From assembly GCA_016617855.1 (NCBI GenBank), contig JAECUM010001909.1, forward strand, positions 20,376-84,375: DNA of 64,000 nt, written 5' to 3'. Below, in pieces: positions 26,361-35,609 of this stretch (position 1 is its first letter; each line of letters begins with the position of its first letter). A model generated the notes under the pieces. It saw nothing but the letters and a program-made list of their open reading frames with translations, ran no database searches and was not told the DNA's origin. The translations under genes and the position numbers were made by a program. This stretch comes from Megalonaias nervosa. Lineage: Eukaryota > Mollusca > Bivalvia > Unionida > Unionidae.

Positions 26361-26908
26361 GTATTTAATATTCAGCACCCGTGCTCCACGCCCACCAAAG
26401 AGCCCAACAAGGGGACACTTATTAAGTGTCAGAGATACACAGATGTTATACTCAGTAGGTAAATTCACCTCCTGATTAATCCCGTAAGATATACTCAGTC
26501 AGTAAAATTACGTCCCGATTGACCCTTTGAGCCACCGCCTTCTAAGAAGTCTTCTAAGAAGTTGGAACGGGACATTTAAAGGGATAGAATGTAGGGGCAA
26601 GGGTGGTATCAAGAGAGATACAAGGAGAAAGATAAAGAAAGAGTGCGAGTAACTAAATACCTCCTAGGGCTCGGCGTGCCCAGCCGATTTTTCGAGACCG
26701 GGCCCATACCGACCACCCGTCTAGAAGAAGTAGAGACCAAAGTAGTGTGTTGCATCGGAAAGCCTCTGCTCAACTACCAAGATCCTTTCCTGCTCCGACA
26801 CGGGTCGCAACCCACGGCAAACAGGCTGCCTCTACTTAGTCGCCTCTTACGCCACGTAGCGAGGCAAGGCGAGGAAATTCTACAACCCCTTACCCGCAGG
26901 GGGATACA
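26361..26908 (-). promoter_or_regulatory. LINE copy 2 5' UTR / probable internal promoter region
   Basis: GC-richer than its surroundings and without a conserved frame. On the minus strand it starts ccccctgcgggtaagg and contains cgtaagaggcgactaa, a sequence I associate with 5' regions of invertebrate non-LTR elements. Promoter function is inferred from position only. Confidence 0.5.
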
Positions 26909-28729
26909 TACATTTGTATTATGGATGTTAGATTCAACACGAATTCACAAAATGTCATAAGCTACATACGTTTATTATACTAATAAGGTTATTATTGTAA
27001 AAAAAAAATAATATATTATACGTGAAAGCAAAGTACATTTTGGTAGAGTTACAAAATGTGTTCTTCGTCTTATTCTTTTCTTCCACAGACGTATTATTGC
27101 AAAGATATTGACGAATCCTGCAGCTTTGATGTTCATAGCAATCGCTATCGGTGAGTAGTAACTTTTCAAATATATTTGGAAAACAAACAACGATGGAAAA
27201 TAGAATAGTGTTCTACAGAATATAGAATCCTTGTCTTGTACATGCTCAGTTATATACAGCCGTAAATAACCAAAAATTAGCTATTACTGTAGTATGAATT
27301 GAACTTAAAATTCATTGAATATCCAGTCAATTTTTTGACGTCTTTGATAAGTTATGACGTGATTTTTTTGTATCTGTGTTTAAAGGAACTAATTCAGTGA
27401 TCTATGGCAGCCACTACCTACTGTTTCTCCATCTGAAAATAAATAAGCTACACAATCAACAACTGCACCATTAATGCATCGCTATCTGTAACAATTGATG
27501 CTGACAGAGATACAGATTCTGATGAAGAGGAAGAGGTAGAGGAGGTACAGGCAATAGATGCATCAATCAGCCGGTCATCTGACATAGCATTAACAGTGGC
27601 ACCACGATCTGTAACAAGTGATGTTGATGGAGAAAGTTATTCTGATGGAAATGAAGATGTAGAGGCAGTGAAGGCAACAGATGCACCAATCAACCCGTCC
27701 GTTGAGGGAGAATCAACAGTGGCATCGTCATCCGTAACAATTGATGATGACAGAGATAACGATTCTAATGACGAGGAAGAGGTAGAGGGGGTGCAGTCAA
27801 CAGTTGCACCAATGAGCCCGTCCGTTGAGGGAGCATCAACAGTAGCGACGCCATCCGTAACAAGTAATGAAGACAGAGATAACGATTCTGTAGAAGAGGA
27901 AGAAGTAGAGGCGGTGCAGTCAACATATGCACCAATGAGCCCGTCCGTTGAGGGAGCATCAACAGTGGCACCACCATCTGTAACAAGTGATGGTGATGGA
28001 GAAAGTGATTCCGAAGGAAACGAAAATGTAGAGGCAGTGCTCGCAACAGATGCACCAATGAGCAGGTCCGTTGAGGGAGCATCAACAGTGGCGACGCTAT
28101 CCATAACAATTGATGCTGACAGATAACGATTTTGATGAAGAGGAAGATTTAGAGGCGGTGCGGTGAAGAGATGCACCAACGAGCCCGTCCGTTGAGGGAG
28201 CATCAACAGTGGCACCACCATCTGTGACAAGTGATGTTGATGGAGACAGTGATTCTGATGGAAACGAAGAGGTAGAGGCAGTGCAGGAAACATATGCACC
28301 ATTGAGCCCGTCCGTTGGGGGAGCATCAACAGTGGGCATCACTATCCATAACTATTAATGCTGACAGAGATAGCGATTGTGATGAGGATGTAGAGGTAGA
28401 CCAGGTGTAGGCAACATATAAACCTTCGAGCCCGTCATATCAGAGAGCATCAACAGTGGCTATTATATAAATATTGTATTATACCAAATAGACCTTTGTA
28501 GTTTGTACCGTAATGTCTTCCGCATTAATCATTTTAGAAGCAGAAATTAATCTGCACCAAAAAATGTATTTATCTGTATATCTGTCTATATATCACTAAC
28601 ATTTCAAGATTGCTTCTTTGAAAACAGACGATGCAACTAAAAACAGAACTCAACTGTATAGCAAGTATATGGATACTAATTCCAGTGTTAAGCAGGTTTT
28701 TGATCGGCGACATCCCTCACGATGACACA
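26909..28729 (-). repeat. Repeat block copy C (partial, inverted relative to A and B)
   Basis: Reverse-complement homology to copy A runs from about 6290 down to 4815. Examples are 26936-27190 matching 6010-6260 and 28500-28730 matching 4815-5100, with the acidic repeat between. Divergence is greater than between A and B. Its left edge is cut by LINE copy 2. Its right edge is cut by the virus-like element, which inserted close to the sequence cctcacgat. Confidence 0.75.
27448..28470 (+). repeat. 123-bp tandem array coding for 41-residue acidic repeats
   Basis: About eight head-to-tail units. Landmark gagcccgtccgttgaggg recurs at 27691, 27814, 27937, 28060, 28181, 28304 and 28428; spacing is 123 bp except for one of 121 and one of 124. 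The longest frame, 27596-28126, encodes four and a half units (S/T-rich part, then a D/E-rich part ending EEVEAVQ). The 121-bp unit shifts the frame. Copies A and B carry only two to three units, so the array expanded here. The long minus-strand frames across it are shadows. Confidence 0.85.
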
Positions 28730-28912
28730 CAGCAGCATTAAGGGTGAGCCCTACAACTTTGTAGAGACCTTATTTTTAAAATTTAAGGGTTCCTACGAAG
28801 GATGAAAAAAAAAGTTTTTGCCTTAACAGTAAAAACTTCTCTAATTGACCAGATTTTTCCGATTTTTTCACGTGCTGGTCACTACGCGTATGTCGTTCAC
28901 CCTTCCTGCTCC
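28730..28912 (+). repeat. Left terminal inverted repeat
   Basis: It begins cagcagcattaagggtgagccctacaa and pairs with the reverse complement of the right end (cagcagcaggaagggcgaaccctacaa). The outer 80 or so bases and the inner 60 or so match, with about 50 bp missing from the middle relative to the right repeat. It ends gttcacccttcctgctcc, an inverted version of its own beginning. Confidence 0.88.
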
Positions 28913-28947
28913 TATAAATTAAACAGCCATTATTGATATTATCAATA

Positions 28948-29943
28948 ATGAGTATTGGAGAACCACACTCAGCTAAATTAGCTCGATACCTACTAGAGGC
29001 AATTAAAAAATATCTACCTGTTCGTGATTCTGTTAGGCAACAACTACAATCGCGTCAGGAGTATAAGATGGAATTTGAAGAAGGTGCAGAACAATTATTT
29101 AAACCGATTGTCGAACCAACGAAGAAAATTGTTACAGCTACCGATGCAACACAACGCGCTCTTGCAACATTGCCTGCTGATATTGCTGGTCGTATTCAAG
29201 CAGCTCAACCACCACCCGTTCAAGTTCCTCAACCACCACCCGTTCAACTTCCTCAACCACCAAAAACCAGAACTAAGATAATGGATAAATTTACACCTGA
29301 AGGTATTGATGCTATCAGGGATCCAAACCAATTATTTGATATTGCCGGGTTTGGATATTATGAATGACAAAAAAATGTAAAACCAGAAAACGTTAAATCT
29401 CTGAAACCTGACAATTGGATTAGAGATATATTTCGCATCTATACTGGTGTTCCAGAAATTAGATATGATGAAGATATTAAAAATTTTAACAGATTTGATG
29501 AGGCTGTATATAGATATATGGAAGAAAAAAAAAAACAATTACAGAAACCAGCAAAAACATTTGGAGAACAATTTCCACAATCACAATTACTATCACCACT
29601 ACCATCATCACAACAACGAGAACAACAATTTCAAGAAATGATAAAGCGAATTCAATCACCACGACAACGGCAACCAGTTATAACAACAGAGGAAGAAGAC
29701 CAGGATCCTGGCGCAACTGGAAGTGGCTTAGGAAGTGGTTTTATTACTTGTCCCAATAACGTTCTTGCTGATGTCGATCGACTAGAAATCCTCATTGGAG
29801 GAAAACGAGCTGGTAATAATTCCCCAGAAATCATTAATGAAGCAGCTGATATTTGCAAACGATTATTTACAGGCGGTATCATGGATATTAATGTATATCG
29901 GTCTCTCATTAATGAAATCGCCGATGATTATCATAGTGACTAA
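28948..29943 (+). pseudogene. Unknown virion-block protein, interrupted by one in-frame TGA
   Basis: The ATG at 28948 starts an open frame to a TGA at 29365-29367. The same frame then stays open to the TAA ending at 29943, so one stop is the only lesion in about 331 codons. The first part has a helical N-terminus and a proline-rich linker with two PPPVQ repeats. The second part is Gln-rich, then has a Gly-rich hinge (GATGSGLGSG) and a compact acidic C-terminal domain. It is the first gene in the same-strand virion cluster, upstream of the capsid. I do not recognise the family; a minor virion or scaffold protein would fit the position. Alternatives are a true readthrough gene or two separate genes. 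Confidence 0.6.
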
Positions 29944-29978
29944 GTATGTAATTAGTGATAAAGTCACTTAATAATAAG

Positions 29979-30389
29979 ATGATCATACACAATACTCGTG
30001 GATCTACCATGGTCAGGGTAATAAACTCTCGATTACCAGTATACAAAACGACCTACGGAGATGGATTAGGTGATGTTGTTCAGGGTCTGTTTAGAAGAAT
30101 AGCCCCAAAAGCAATACCGATTGCAAAGCAACTGGGAATGAAAGCTATTGATGTTGTTCGTGAAAAAGGTATAAGCGCTGTTGGTAATATTGCTAGCAAA
30201 GCATTCTCAGCAATCAAAGATAGACTATCACGATTAATACGCAGACCACAACCCGTCCGACCTCAACCTGTGAAATTGGCCAGCACTGAAGTGATGCCCG
30301 CAAGTGTAAGTAAAATAATAAATCAAGCCGCTAATCAAAAACTAGCGGAGTTGCTGATGTCCCGATGTCGGAAAAGGAAAAAAATATAA
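29979..30389 (+). CDS. Small basic protein of unknown function (possible core/membrane-active virion protein)
   Basis: 136 residues from the ATG at 29979; the frame is open further up to a GTG at 29955, but the ATG has the AT-rich leader typical of the element. A short glycine-containing segment (YGDGLGDVVQGLFRR) leads into an amphipathic helical region (about 45-90) rich in Ala, Ile and Lys. A basic Arg/Pro segment and a terminal RCRKRKK cluster follow. It lies directly upstream of the major capsid gene. Small basic amphipathic proteins at this place in adenovirus-related elements are often DNA-condensing or membrane-active capsid components; that role is inferred. No homolog was recognised with certainty. 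Confidence 0.6.
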   Translation: MIIHNTRGSTMVRVINSRLPVYKTTYGDGLGDVVQGLFRRIAPKAIPIAKQLGMKAIDVVREKGISAVGNIASKAFSAIKDRLSRLIRRPQPVRPQPVKLASTEVMPASVSKIINQAANQKLAELLMSRCRKRKKI

Positions 30390-30465
30390 CCGCTAGTCTG
30401 ATAGCAGGAAGTGGTCTCACTTCCCGAAGTGGTCTTCGTGTTAGACGAAGACGATAATAATAAAG

Positions 30466-31863
30466 ATGTTTAAGCGCATATCTGACCCCGCGTTTGACAT
30501 GGATGCACCAGTTCTCAAAGATGAGTCTGTGCGCGATTATCAGCATTATTCTTATGACGCACGAGAGCCAAATCAACCTGGACGAATTGAGCTACAAGTT
30601 CAGGATACAAGCAGATACTTCCTACCCGCTGAAGCATTTATTGAAGTAGAGGGTGAAATTATAAAAACAGATAATACTGAATACGCCGCTAATGATAGTG
30701 TTGGTTTTGTTAATAATGGTAATATGGCGTTATTCAAAAGCGCCACATACATGATTGATGGGAGAGAAATTGAATCAATCCAGAATAATGTCGATATTGC
30801 CACGACGATATTGGGTCTTGCACGATATAGCGACGATTACTCAAGATCAGCTGGTCCATCAATGATGTTTGCAAAGGATACTTCTGATCATCCAGATCAC
30901 AAAAATCAGGATTTTCGACGGCCAAATGATCGAGCTGCTGCTGCCGCTGATATTGAAGATCTACCTTTTCCAAATCCAAATTTTAACTTAGGATTTGCAG
31001 CACGTCGAGCGATGTTAAGCGGTAATAGGAGAAGATTTTCATGTGCGATTCCGTTGTCACATATATTTGGATTTTGTAGAAATGTCAGAAAGGTTATTTT
31101 TGGAGCTAAACACACAGTTGTACTTGCAAGGAAAAGCACCGACGATGATGCAATCTGGCGTCCTATTGGTGATGCTGGTAAAGTAGTACTATCAAACATT
31201 TCGCTGTGGATGCCAGTAATGACTCCAACAATACCTGAAGAAGAACGTTTACTTAGTTTTATGAGTCAAGGTGGTAAATCGATGTTATCATGGTTGACGA
31301 TGACCACAGACATTATTTCAAGTGAAGTTGTTGGTTTATTCACATGGCATATAGCATCACAACAAGGTGTTTCTGCACCAAGACATATATTTATCGCATT
31401 TCAGGAGAATGCACGAGAAAACACACAAACACGAAATCCAATGGTGTTTGACACGCTTGGAGTTAGTGAAGTTTCTTTAAGAATAAATGGGCATCAAGAA
31501 CCAACTGAAGATATATTACTGAATTTTGAAAATAATCATGTAGCACGTGCATATCATCGATTAATGACATTCATGGGACGTGATCAGAATATTGACTCTG
31601 GTTTACAAATATCGCAGTTAGATTTTACAACTCTGTATCCGATTTATTACTTTTCGCTGGAACATTTAGATTTAACCAGACAATCTGTCGTTGATATACA
31701 TTTTCGAGCTCGTGTAGCACGGTCACCAGCAAGAGGACTCGGTCCACTAGTTATTCCTGGTGGTTACAGAGCAATTGCTGTTATACTCAGCGATAAATCG
31801 ATATTACTCGAAGGTGTTGGTGGACGAATGAGAGTTATTGATGCTGCAGTAGAAAATATGTAA
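30466..31863 (+). CDS. Major capsid protein, double-jelly-roll type (Polinton/adintovirus hexon-like)
   Basis: 465 residues, intact. It is expected to form the pseudo-hexagonal trimers of an icosahedral shell. The length fits Polinton-type major capsid proteins. Recognisable stretches are YDAREPNQPGRIELQVQD near the N-terminus, YMIDGREIESIQNN around residue 95-108, an internal SCAIPLSHIFGFCRN segment, and a C-terminal part with QLDFTTLYPIYYFSLEHLD and a closing Gly/Arg-rich AVILSDKSILLEG. I recall similar proteins annotated only as uncharacterised proteins in many invertebrate genomes, and identify this one as the capsid by that resemblance and by gene context (protease, penton-like and packaging ATPase nearby). 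No stop or frameshift is visible, unlike the replication genes. Confidence 0.85.
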   Translation: MFKRISDPAFDMDAPVLKDESVRDYQHYSYDAREPNQPGRIELQVQDTSRYFLPAEAFIEVEGEIIKTDNTEYAANDSVGFVNNGNMALFKSATYMIDGREIESIQNNVDIATTILGLARYSDDYSRSAGPSMMFAKDTSDHPDHKNQDFRRPNDRAAAAADIEDLPFPNPNFNLGFAARRAMLSGNRRRFSCAIPLSHIFGFCRNVRKVIFGAKHTVVLARKSTDDDAIWRPIGDAGKVVLSNISLWMPVMTPTIPEEERLLSFMSQGGKSMLSWLTMTTDIISSEVVGLFTWHIASQQGVSAPRHIFIAFQENARENTQTRNPMVFDTLGVSEVSLRINGHQEPTEDILLNFENNHVARAYHRLMTFMGRDQNIDSGLQISQLDFTTLYPIYYFSLEHLDLTRQSVVDIHFRARVARSPARGLGPLVIPGGYRAIAVILSDKSILLEGVGGRMRVIDAAVENM

Positions 31864-31906
31864 AATATTTTCTAAACATGTAATTAGATCGTTCATAATA
31901 GTAATA

Positions 31907-32407
31907 ATGTCATATCATCACGTTAGTGTGAGTCTGACTCCTGGTCAGATCAAAAAGCTGCAATCAGCATCAAAAAATAACTGTGGAATAAAAATGTCGC
32001 TAAAGCGAGAACAGATGACCGGTGCAAATAAATTATCGTTGACCGAGCGTCAGTTCAAAAACTTCAATGAAGCTAAAAAATCAAATAAAGGCGTCAAACT
32101 TAATCTTTCTGCGGGCGCCATCAAAGACATCGCTAAATCGGGTGGTATATTTCCACTTCTCGCAGCTATACCAGCTTTAATAGCAGCTGCAGCCCCAGCT
32201 GTTGCAAAAGCAGCTGCGCTAGGTGCTGTTGGAACAGCTGCTGGAATGGCATTAAAGAAAGCAACCGGACAAGGAATCAAAAAAAAGGGAAAAGGTCTAA
32301 GACTACCAGGAACCCCGTATTCGTGGTACGGAAAGGGTCTAAGATTACCAGGGACTCCGTATTCGTGGTACGGAAAGGGTCTAAGACTTCCCGGGACAGT
32401 TTACTAA
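31907..32407 (+). CDS. pX/pVI-like core or membrane-lytic virion protein with C-terminal tandem repeats
   Basis: 166 residues starting at the ATG after aatagtaata. Residues 8-33 and 43-70 are two related segments (Leu-Thr/Ser...Gln...Gly-Lys...Leu). A Gly-Gly-hydrophobic segment (KSGGIFPLLAAIPALI) and an Ala-rich stretch (78-117) follow. The end is basic, with three perfect or near-perfect 14-residue repeats starting at 128, 142 and 156 (GKGLRLPGTPYSWY). Proteins with this build are common in Polintons and adintoviruses and resemble adenovirus pX/pVI, which condense DNA or disrupt membranes. The triple repeat looks like a recent DNA-level duplication. Confidence 0.7.
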   Translation: MSYHHVSVSLTPGQIKKLQSASKNNCGIKMSLKREQMTGANKLSLTERQFKNFNEAKKSNKGVKLNLSAGAIKDIAKSGGIFPLLAAIPALIAAAAPAVAKAAALGAVGTAAGMALKKATGQGIKKKGKGLRLPGTPYSWYGKGLRLPGTPYSWYGKGLRLPGTVY

Positions 32408-32415
32408 TATCACCC

Positions 32416-32817
32416 ATGTCCAATTTTGATTTACTTAATGCTGCTAAGCAACTAAATATAAAAAACTTCAGAGGTGTTTTTATGCGCGATCAATTGCCAA
32501 AAAAACCAAACAATATTGAAACCGGTATCATTAATCTCGATAAAAACTCTGGCCCAGGTACGCACTGGGTCGGATATGCAATTGATCCACGTGGAATTAT
32601 TTATTTCGATTCGTATGGATTAGCACCACCAAAAGAATTTTTAGAGTATGTTACCGGCGATATTCCAATCTGGTATTCAACGCTACCAACACAAAAAATA
32701 ACTGATCCTCCAATATGCGGTCGTGAAACCCTCGCTGTGCTTGATGCTGTATCAAAATCAACAGCACCACCTCATAAAGTCGTGCACGCGTTCACTACAC
32801 TACGTCATAACACTTAA
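32416..32817 (+). CDS. Adenain-like cysteine protease
   Basis: 133 residues from the ATG at 32416; the open frame extends upstream but overlaps the repeat region of the previous gene. The predicted catalytic set is visible: His50 in GTHWVGY, Asp65 in IYFDSYG, Gln93, and Cys101 in PPICGRE. The spacing and the PGTHWVGY/FDSYG pair are characteristic of C5-type (adenovirus) maturation proteases found in Polintons. It would process capsid and core precursors during assembly. The gene is intact, short relative to adenovirus adenain (about 200 residues), and packed 19 bp ahead of the fibre-like gene. Confidence 0.88.
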   Translation: MSNFDLLNAAKQLNIKNFRGVFMRDQLPKKPNNIETGIINLDKNSGPGTHWVGYAIDPRGIIYFDSYGLAPPKEFLEYVTGDIPIWYSTLPTQKITDPPICGRETLAVLDAVSKSTAPPHKVVHAFTTLRHNT

Positions 32818-32836
32818 ACAGATATCAGTAAATATA

Positions 32837-33919
32837 ATGGTAGACATTTATGGAAGATCTACTCGCAAAGATCAGAAGGTCAATTTATCTAAATATGCAA
32901 CTCTTGATCAGCTCAGAAATGAAATCGATGATTTATTAAATATCACAAGTGTGGATCAAAATGAAGTCGTCGTTTTTCAGAACAAACAAGGACGATTAAA
33001 AACGAGTAACATACAACTACTAGATGTACTTGTACGAATTCCCAACGCGGTTGTTAATAATATCGTTACTTTCACTGATCAAGGTAAAATACAGGATTCC
33101 GGTAAATCGGTTAACGATTATGTTAAGAAAACTGGTGATGTATTTACCGGTGACATTATTATGTCAGGAAGAAACATTACATATCTTGGAGATCCAATCG
33201 CAAATACAGATGCAACAAAAAAATACGTCGATGATCAAGAATCCAAGTATGTGTCAGTGCGCGGTGGTATAATGCGTGCATTTCTCTACATGAATAATAA
33301 TGGTATTAATAATCTCAGAACACCAGAAACAGATTTTGACGCCGCAACGAAGAAATACGTCGACGATAAGGAAATTCCAATAACGACAATCAATGACGGA
33401 ATTGCTGCATTTAGAACTGATTATATTAATCATGTACAAACATTTCTAAATTTCCGTAGAAATATAAACAGATCTATTAACGAATTTTTTGGAACTCCAC
33501 CAGTCGTTGACATAAAACTTACCGACATTAACAAGAAAATCAACGATATTGTTAGTGGAATTCCTAATATCATTGAAAAAACGAATCTTATTAAAATTCC
33601 TCACAAGCAGATCTTTAACGTAGTATACACAGTAGCATCAGGATTAGGAGTATGGACACTGCAAGATAATAATCTCAAACACACCGCAGAAGTCACTGGT
33701 GTATACAGACTGTCCGTATTTAGTAGTGCAAAATTCAGTATATTTACTACATTTCCATGGCGTTATTCAATCGATACTTTTTCTGGAGTTGTATCCGTTA
33801 TAATAAATAAAGATGCGGAAGAAACATTTCTGCTGGAGGCATCTGATAAAAAATTAACCAGAGCACTATACTGGTGGTGTTTGGAATTTGTATGTGAAAC
33901 TCCTCAATTAGTTATCTAG
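32837..33919 (+). CDS. Fibre/tail-collar-like protein
   Basis: 360 residues, intact, start chosen at the ATG after aaatata. The middle carries two phage-collar-type repeats, each combining a DVFTGDIIMSGRNITYLGDP-like stretch and DATKKYVDD. Such repeats occur in tail fibres and build trimeric beta-structured stalks. The N-terminal 100 residues could be the virion-attachment part. The C-terminal 130 residues are rich in Trp and Thr and may form a head domain. Placed among capsid genes, it is a candidate vertex fibre for host binding. That role is inferred from the repeats and position; the head resembles nothing I can name. Confidence 0.72.
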   Translation: MVDIYGRSTRKDQKVNLSKYATLDQLRNEIDDLLNITSVDQNEVVVFQNKQGRLKTSNIQLLDVLVRIPNAVVNNIVTFTDQGKIQDSGKSVNDYVKKTGDVFTGDIIMSGRNITYLGDPIANTDATKKYVDDQESKYVSVRGGIMRAFLYMNNNGINNLRTPETDFDAATKKYVDDKEIPITTINDGIAAFRTDYINHVQTFLNFRRNINRSINEFFGTPPVVDIKLTDINKKINDIVSGIPNIIEKTNLIKIPHKQIFNVVYTVASGLGVWTLQDNNLKHTAEVTGVYRLSVFSSAKFSIFTTFPWRYSIDTFSGVVSVIINKDAEETFLLEASDKKLTRALYWWCLEFVCETPQLVI

Positions 33920-33928
33920 ATAAGTATA

Positions 33929-34408
33929 ATGAATCAAGAGTCATTTATCGACGTTCAACGTCACAGATACGCTCAAGTATGTGAGTGTCAAACCAAACTA
34001 AAAAATATAATCGACGATTACACGATAAAGGTAAAAAAATATCGGCAACGTATGGTTGTTATTGATATAATGGTATACTCTGCTTCTGCTGTTATTGCTG
34101 GAACTGAATTATTACTATCAACAATAACGATGACAGCGCCTGCAGTTGTAACAATTATAGTTTCCACGGCAACAACATGCGCAGGTATTTTCAGTATTAT
34201 CGCTAAGAAAATATCTACGTGTACAAATGATAAACTGAACGAGTACATAATGAAACTGCACACAGCAACATCATCTTATTCTAAACTATCATCGTATCTT
34301 TCGGCGTACCTCAGCGATGGTAAAATATCCGATGAGGAATTCGCAACGATAATGGAAACTTATCATGAGGCATTCAAAGTGGATTCTAATGATAAAGTGG
34401 AGGGTTGA
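33929..34408 (+). CDS. Two-helix membrane protein, unknown role
   Basis: 159 residues, start ATG in agtataATG. Charged helical flanks surround two predicted transmembrane helices (about 45-67 and 70-91), separated by a short MTAP turn, giving a hairpin topology. The last 60 residues are helical and acidic. It ends with a TGA. Such hairpin membrane proteins are frequent orphan genes in Polinton-like elements; an internal-membrane or host-membrane role is possible but unproven. It lies between the fibre and minor capsid genes on the same strand. Confidence 0.65.
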   Translation: MNQESFIDVQRHRYAQVCECQTKLKNIIDDYTIKVKKYRQRMVVIDIMVYSASAVIAGTELLLSTITMTAPAVVTIIVSTATTCAGIFSIIAKKISTCTNDKLNEYIMKLHTATSSYSKLSSYLSAYLSDGKISDEEFATIMETYHEAFKVDSNDKVEG

Positions 34409-34443
34409 ATTTCCGCTCTATTAAATAAGGAGTATTTTAAATA

Positions 34444-35025
34444 ATGTCATCGTTAGAATTATTACAGCAGATCGTAGCTAATACAACGTCGTCAAAAACT
34501 ACTATGATATCAGTAAGTTCAACCAATCCTGAATTTAGTGTTAATTTTCCAACCGCAATTCCAGCAAAGGAAATAGCGCTAGCACAATTACGAGTTTATC
34601 ATAGCTGGCCTAATATCAGGTCAAAACCGTTTGGTGGACAAACAGCAAATAATTCTCTGGTATTTGCGAATAAGAATAAACTGGATGGAAGTCCTGATTG
34701 GCAAGTTGTTGGAATTACAACGGGCAGTTATCAGATAGACGAGATTAATGATGAGTTCCAACGCAGAATTAAATCTATCACAGGGAAAGAATCTAAAATA
34801 GCGATTACTGCTTACGAACCAACACTATCAGCGGTTATTGAAATAAATTCTCCTGATTACCTCGTAGATATTTATCAAAGCTCGATCAGATCAGTGTTAG
34901 GATGGCCTGAAGTCGCACCTGTTTATAATGGAGTTTCAGAACCAACTAAAATGAATTTAAAACGAGTTAAGAAAAATTCATTTAAAATCCAGAATATCGA
35001 GATAAATATCCATGGAGATATATAG
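34444..35025 (+). pseudogene. Minor capsid (penton-like) protein, N-terminal part
   Basis: The ATG at 34444 follows taaata. The product has features I associate with Polinton minor capsid proteins: EIALAQLRVYHSWPNI, an NNSLVFA strand, a GSYQIDEINDEFQRRI turn-helix, and SSIRSVLGWPE. From about residue 172 the sequence no longer fits that fold and runs into a stop. The expected C-terminal half appears 0.6 kb downstream (about 35610-35908), after an unrelated-looking coding segment. In an intact virus it would form single-jelly-roll vertices. This copy is disrupted. Confidence 0.72.
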
Positions 35026-35609
35026 TATTTGAATTTGATCCTAACAACGATACATATTACTTTACCGATTTTGACGGTAAAAGGATCCCCAAGATAACTA
35101 GATCAGCACTTACTGTTGTCAAGACGCCAAGAGCGCGGGATCGAGAGATTGTTGATGAAGAATTTTTAAAAGATTTTTAGATCTTTTTAAGCCTGAATAC
35201 GATAAAACGTTTAATGATTTAAGAAGTTTACTTATTTCATTATCTCAACATTATGACGATGGTGTAAAAAATCAGATAATTGAGTCAATAAAACATTTAA
35301 ATGGGATGTTACTCGATTTATACATCGCCAATCGAAGTATTATAAACATTGCGACTGAACTCGATGGAAATTTTTACACAGATCTAAAACGTAAGCAAAT
35401 ATTTCTTAATCATTATAAAATAACAGAAAAAGATTTACAAACACTCATTATACCAGATTTAAATAACGCTAAAATGAAGAAATCACTTGACGATCTTATT
35501 GAAGAATATTATCCGGGAGTAATTGAATCGTGGAGAAAAATAGCCCCACCACCGGTTATACTAAAACACAATAACAACCCTTTTGGTGCCGGACGTCATA
35601 TATCGCCAG
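34986..35609 (+). pseudogene. Unrecognised coding segment interrupting the minor capsid gene
   Basis: A frame opens after a stop at 34983-34985 with a WRYIVFEFDP / YYFTDFDGKRIPK stretch and continues to a stop near 35178. The next 135 codons (about 35180-35600) are in another frame and are mostly helical and charged, ending in ESWRKIAPPP and NNNPFGAG. The two parts look like one protein split by a small frameshift. I do not recognise the family. It has no start of its own and merges without a break into penton-like sequence, so it could be inserted from another viral gene or be a legitimate domain of this lineage. Confidence 0.5.

Larger units (their letters stand above)
21147..26908 (-). mobile_element. 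LINE copy 2, near full length, I-superfamily-like
   Basis: A minus-strand non-LTR element with a GATT-repeat 3' tail (about 21147-21167), 3' UTR, ORF2 (endonuclease, RT, RNase H), ORF1 with three zinc knuckles, and a GC-richer 5' UTR starting near 26908 (minus-strand start tccccctgcgggtaag). At about 5.76 kb it has the layout of I-clade relatives. Frameshifts in ORF2 and a stop and frameshift in ORF1 make it inactive. It separates repeat copies B and C. Confidence 0.9.

Noticed and set aside
27637..28329. 230-codon minus-strand protein
   Set aside because: It is the antisense shadow of the 123-bp repeat array.
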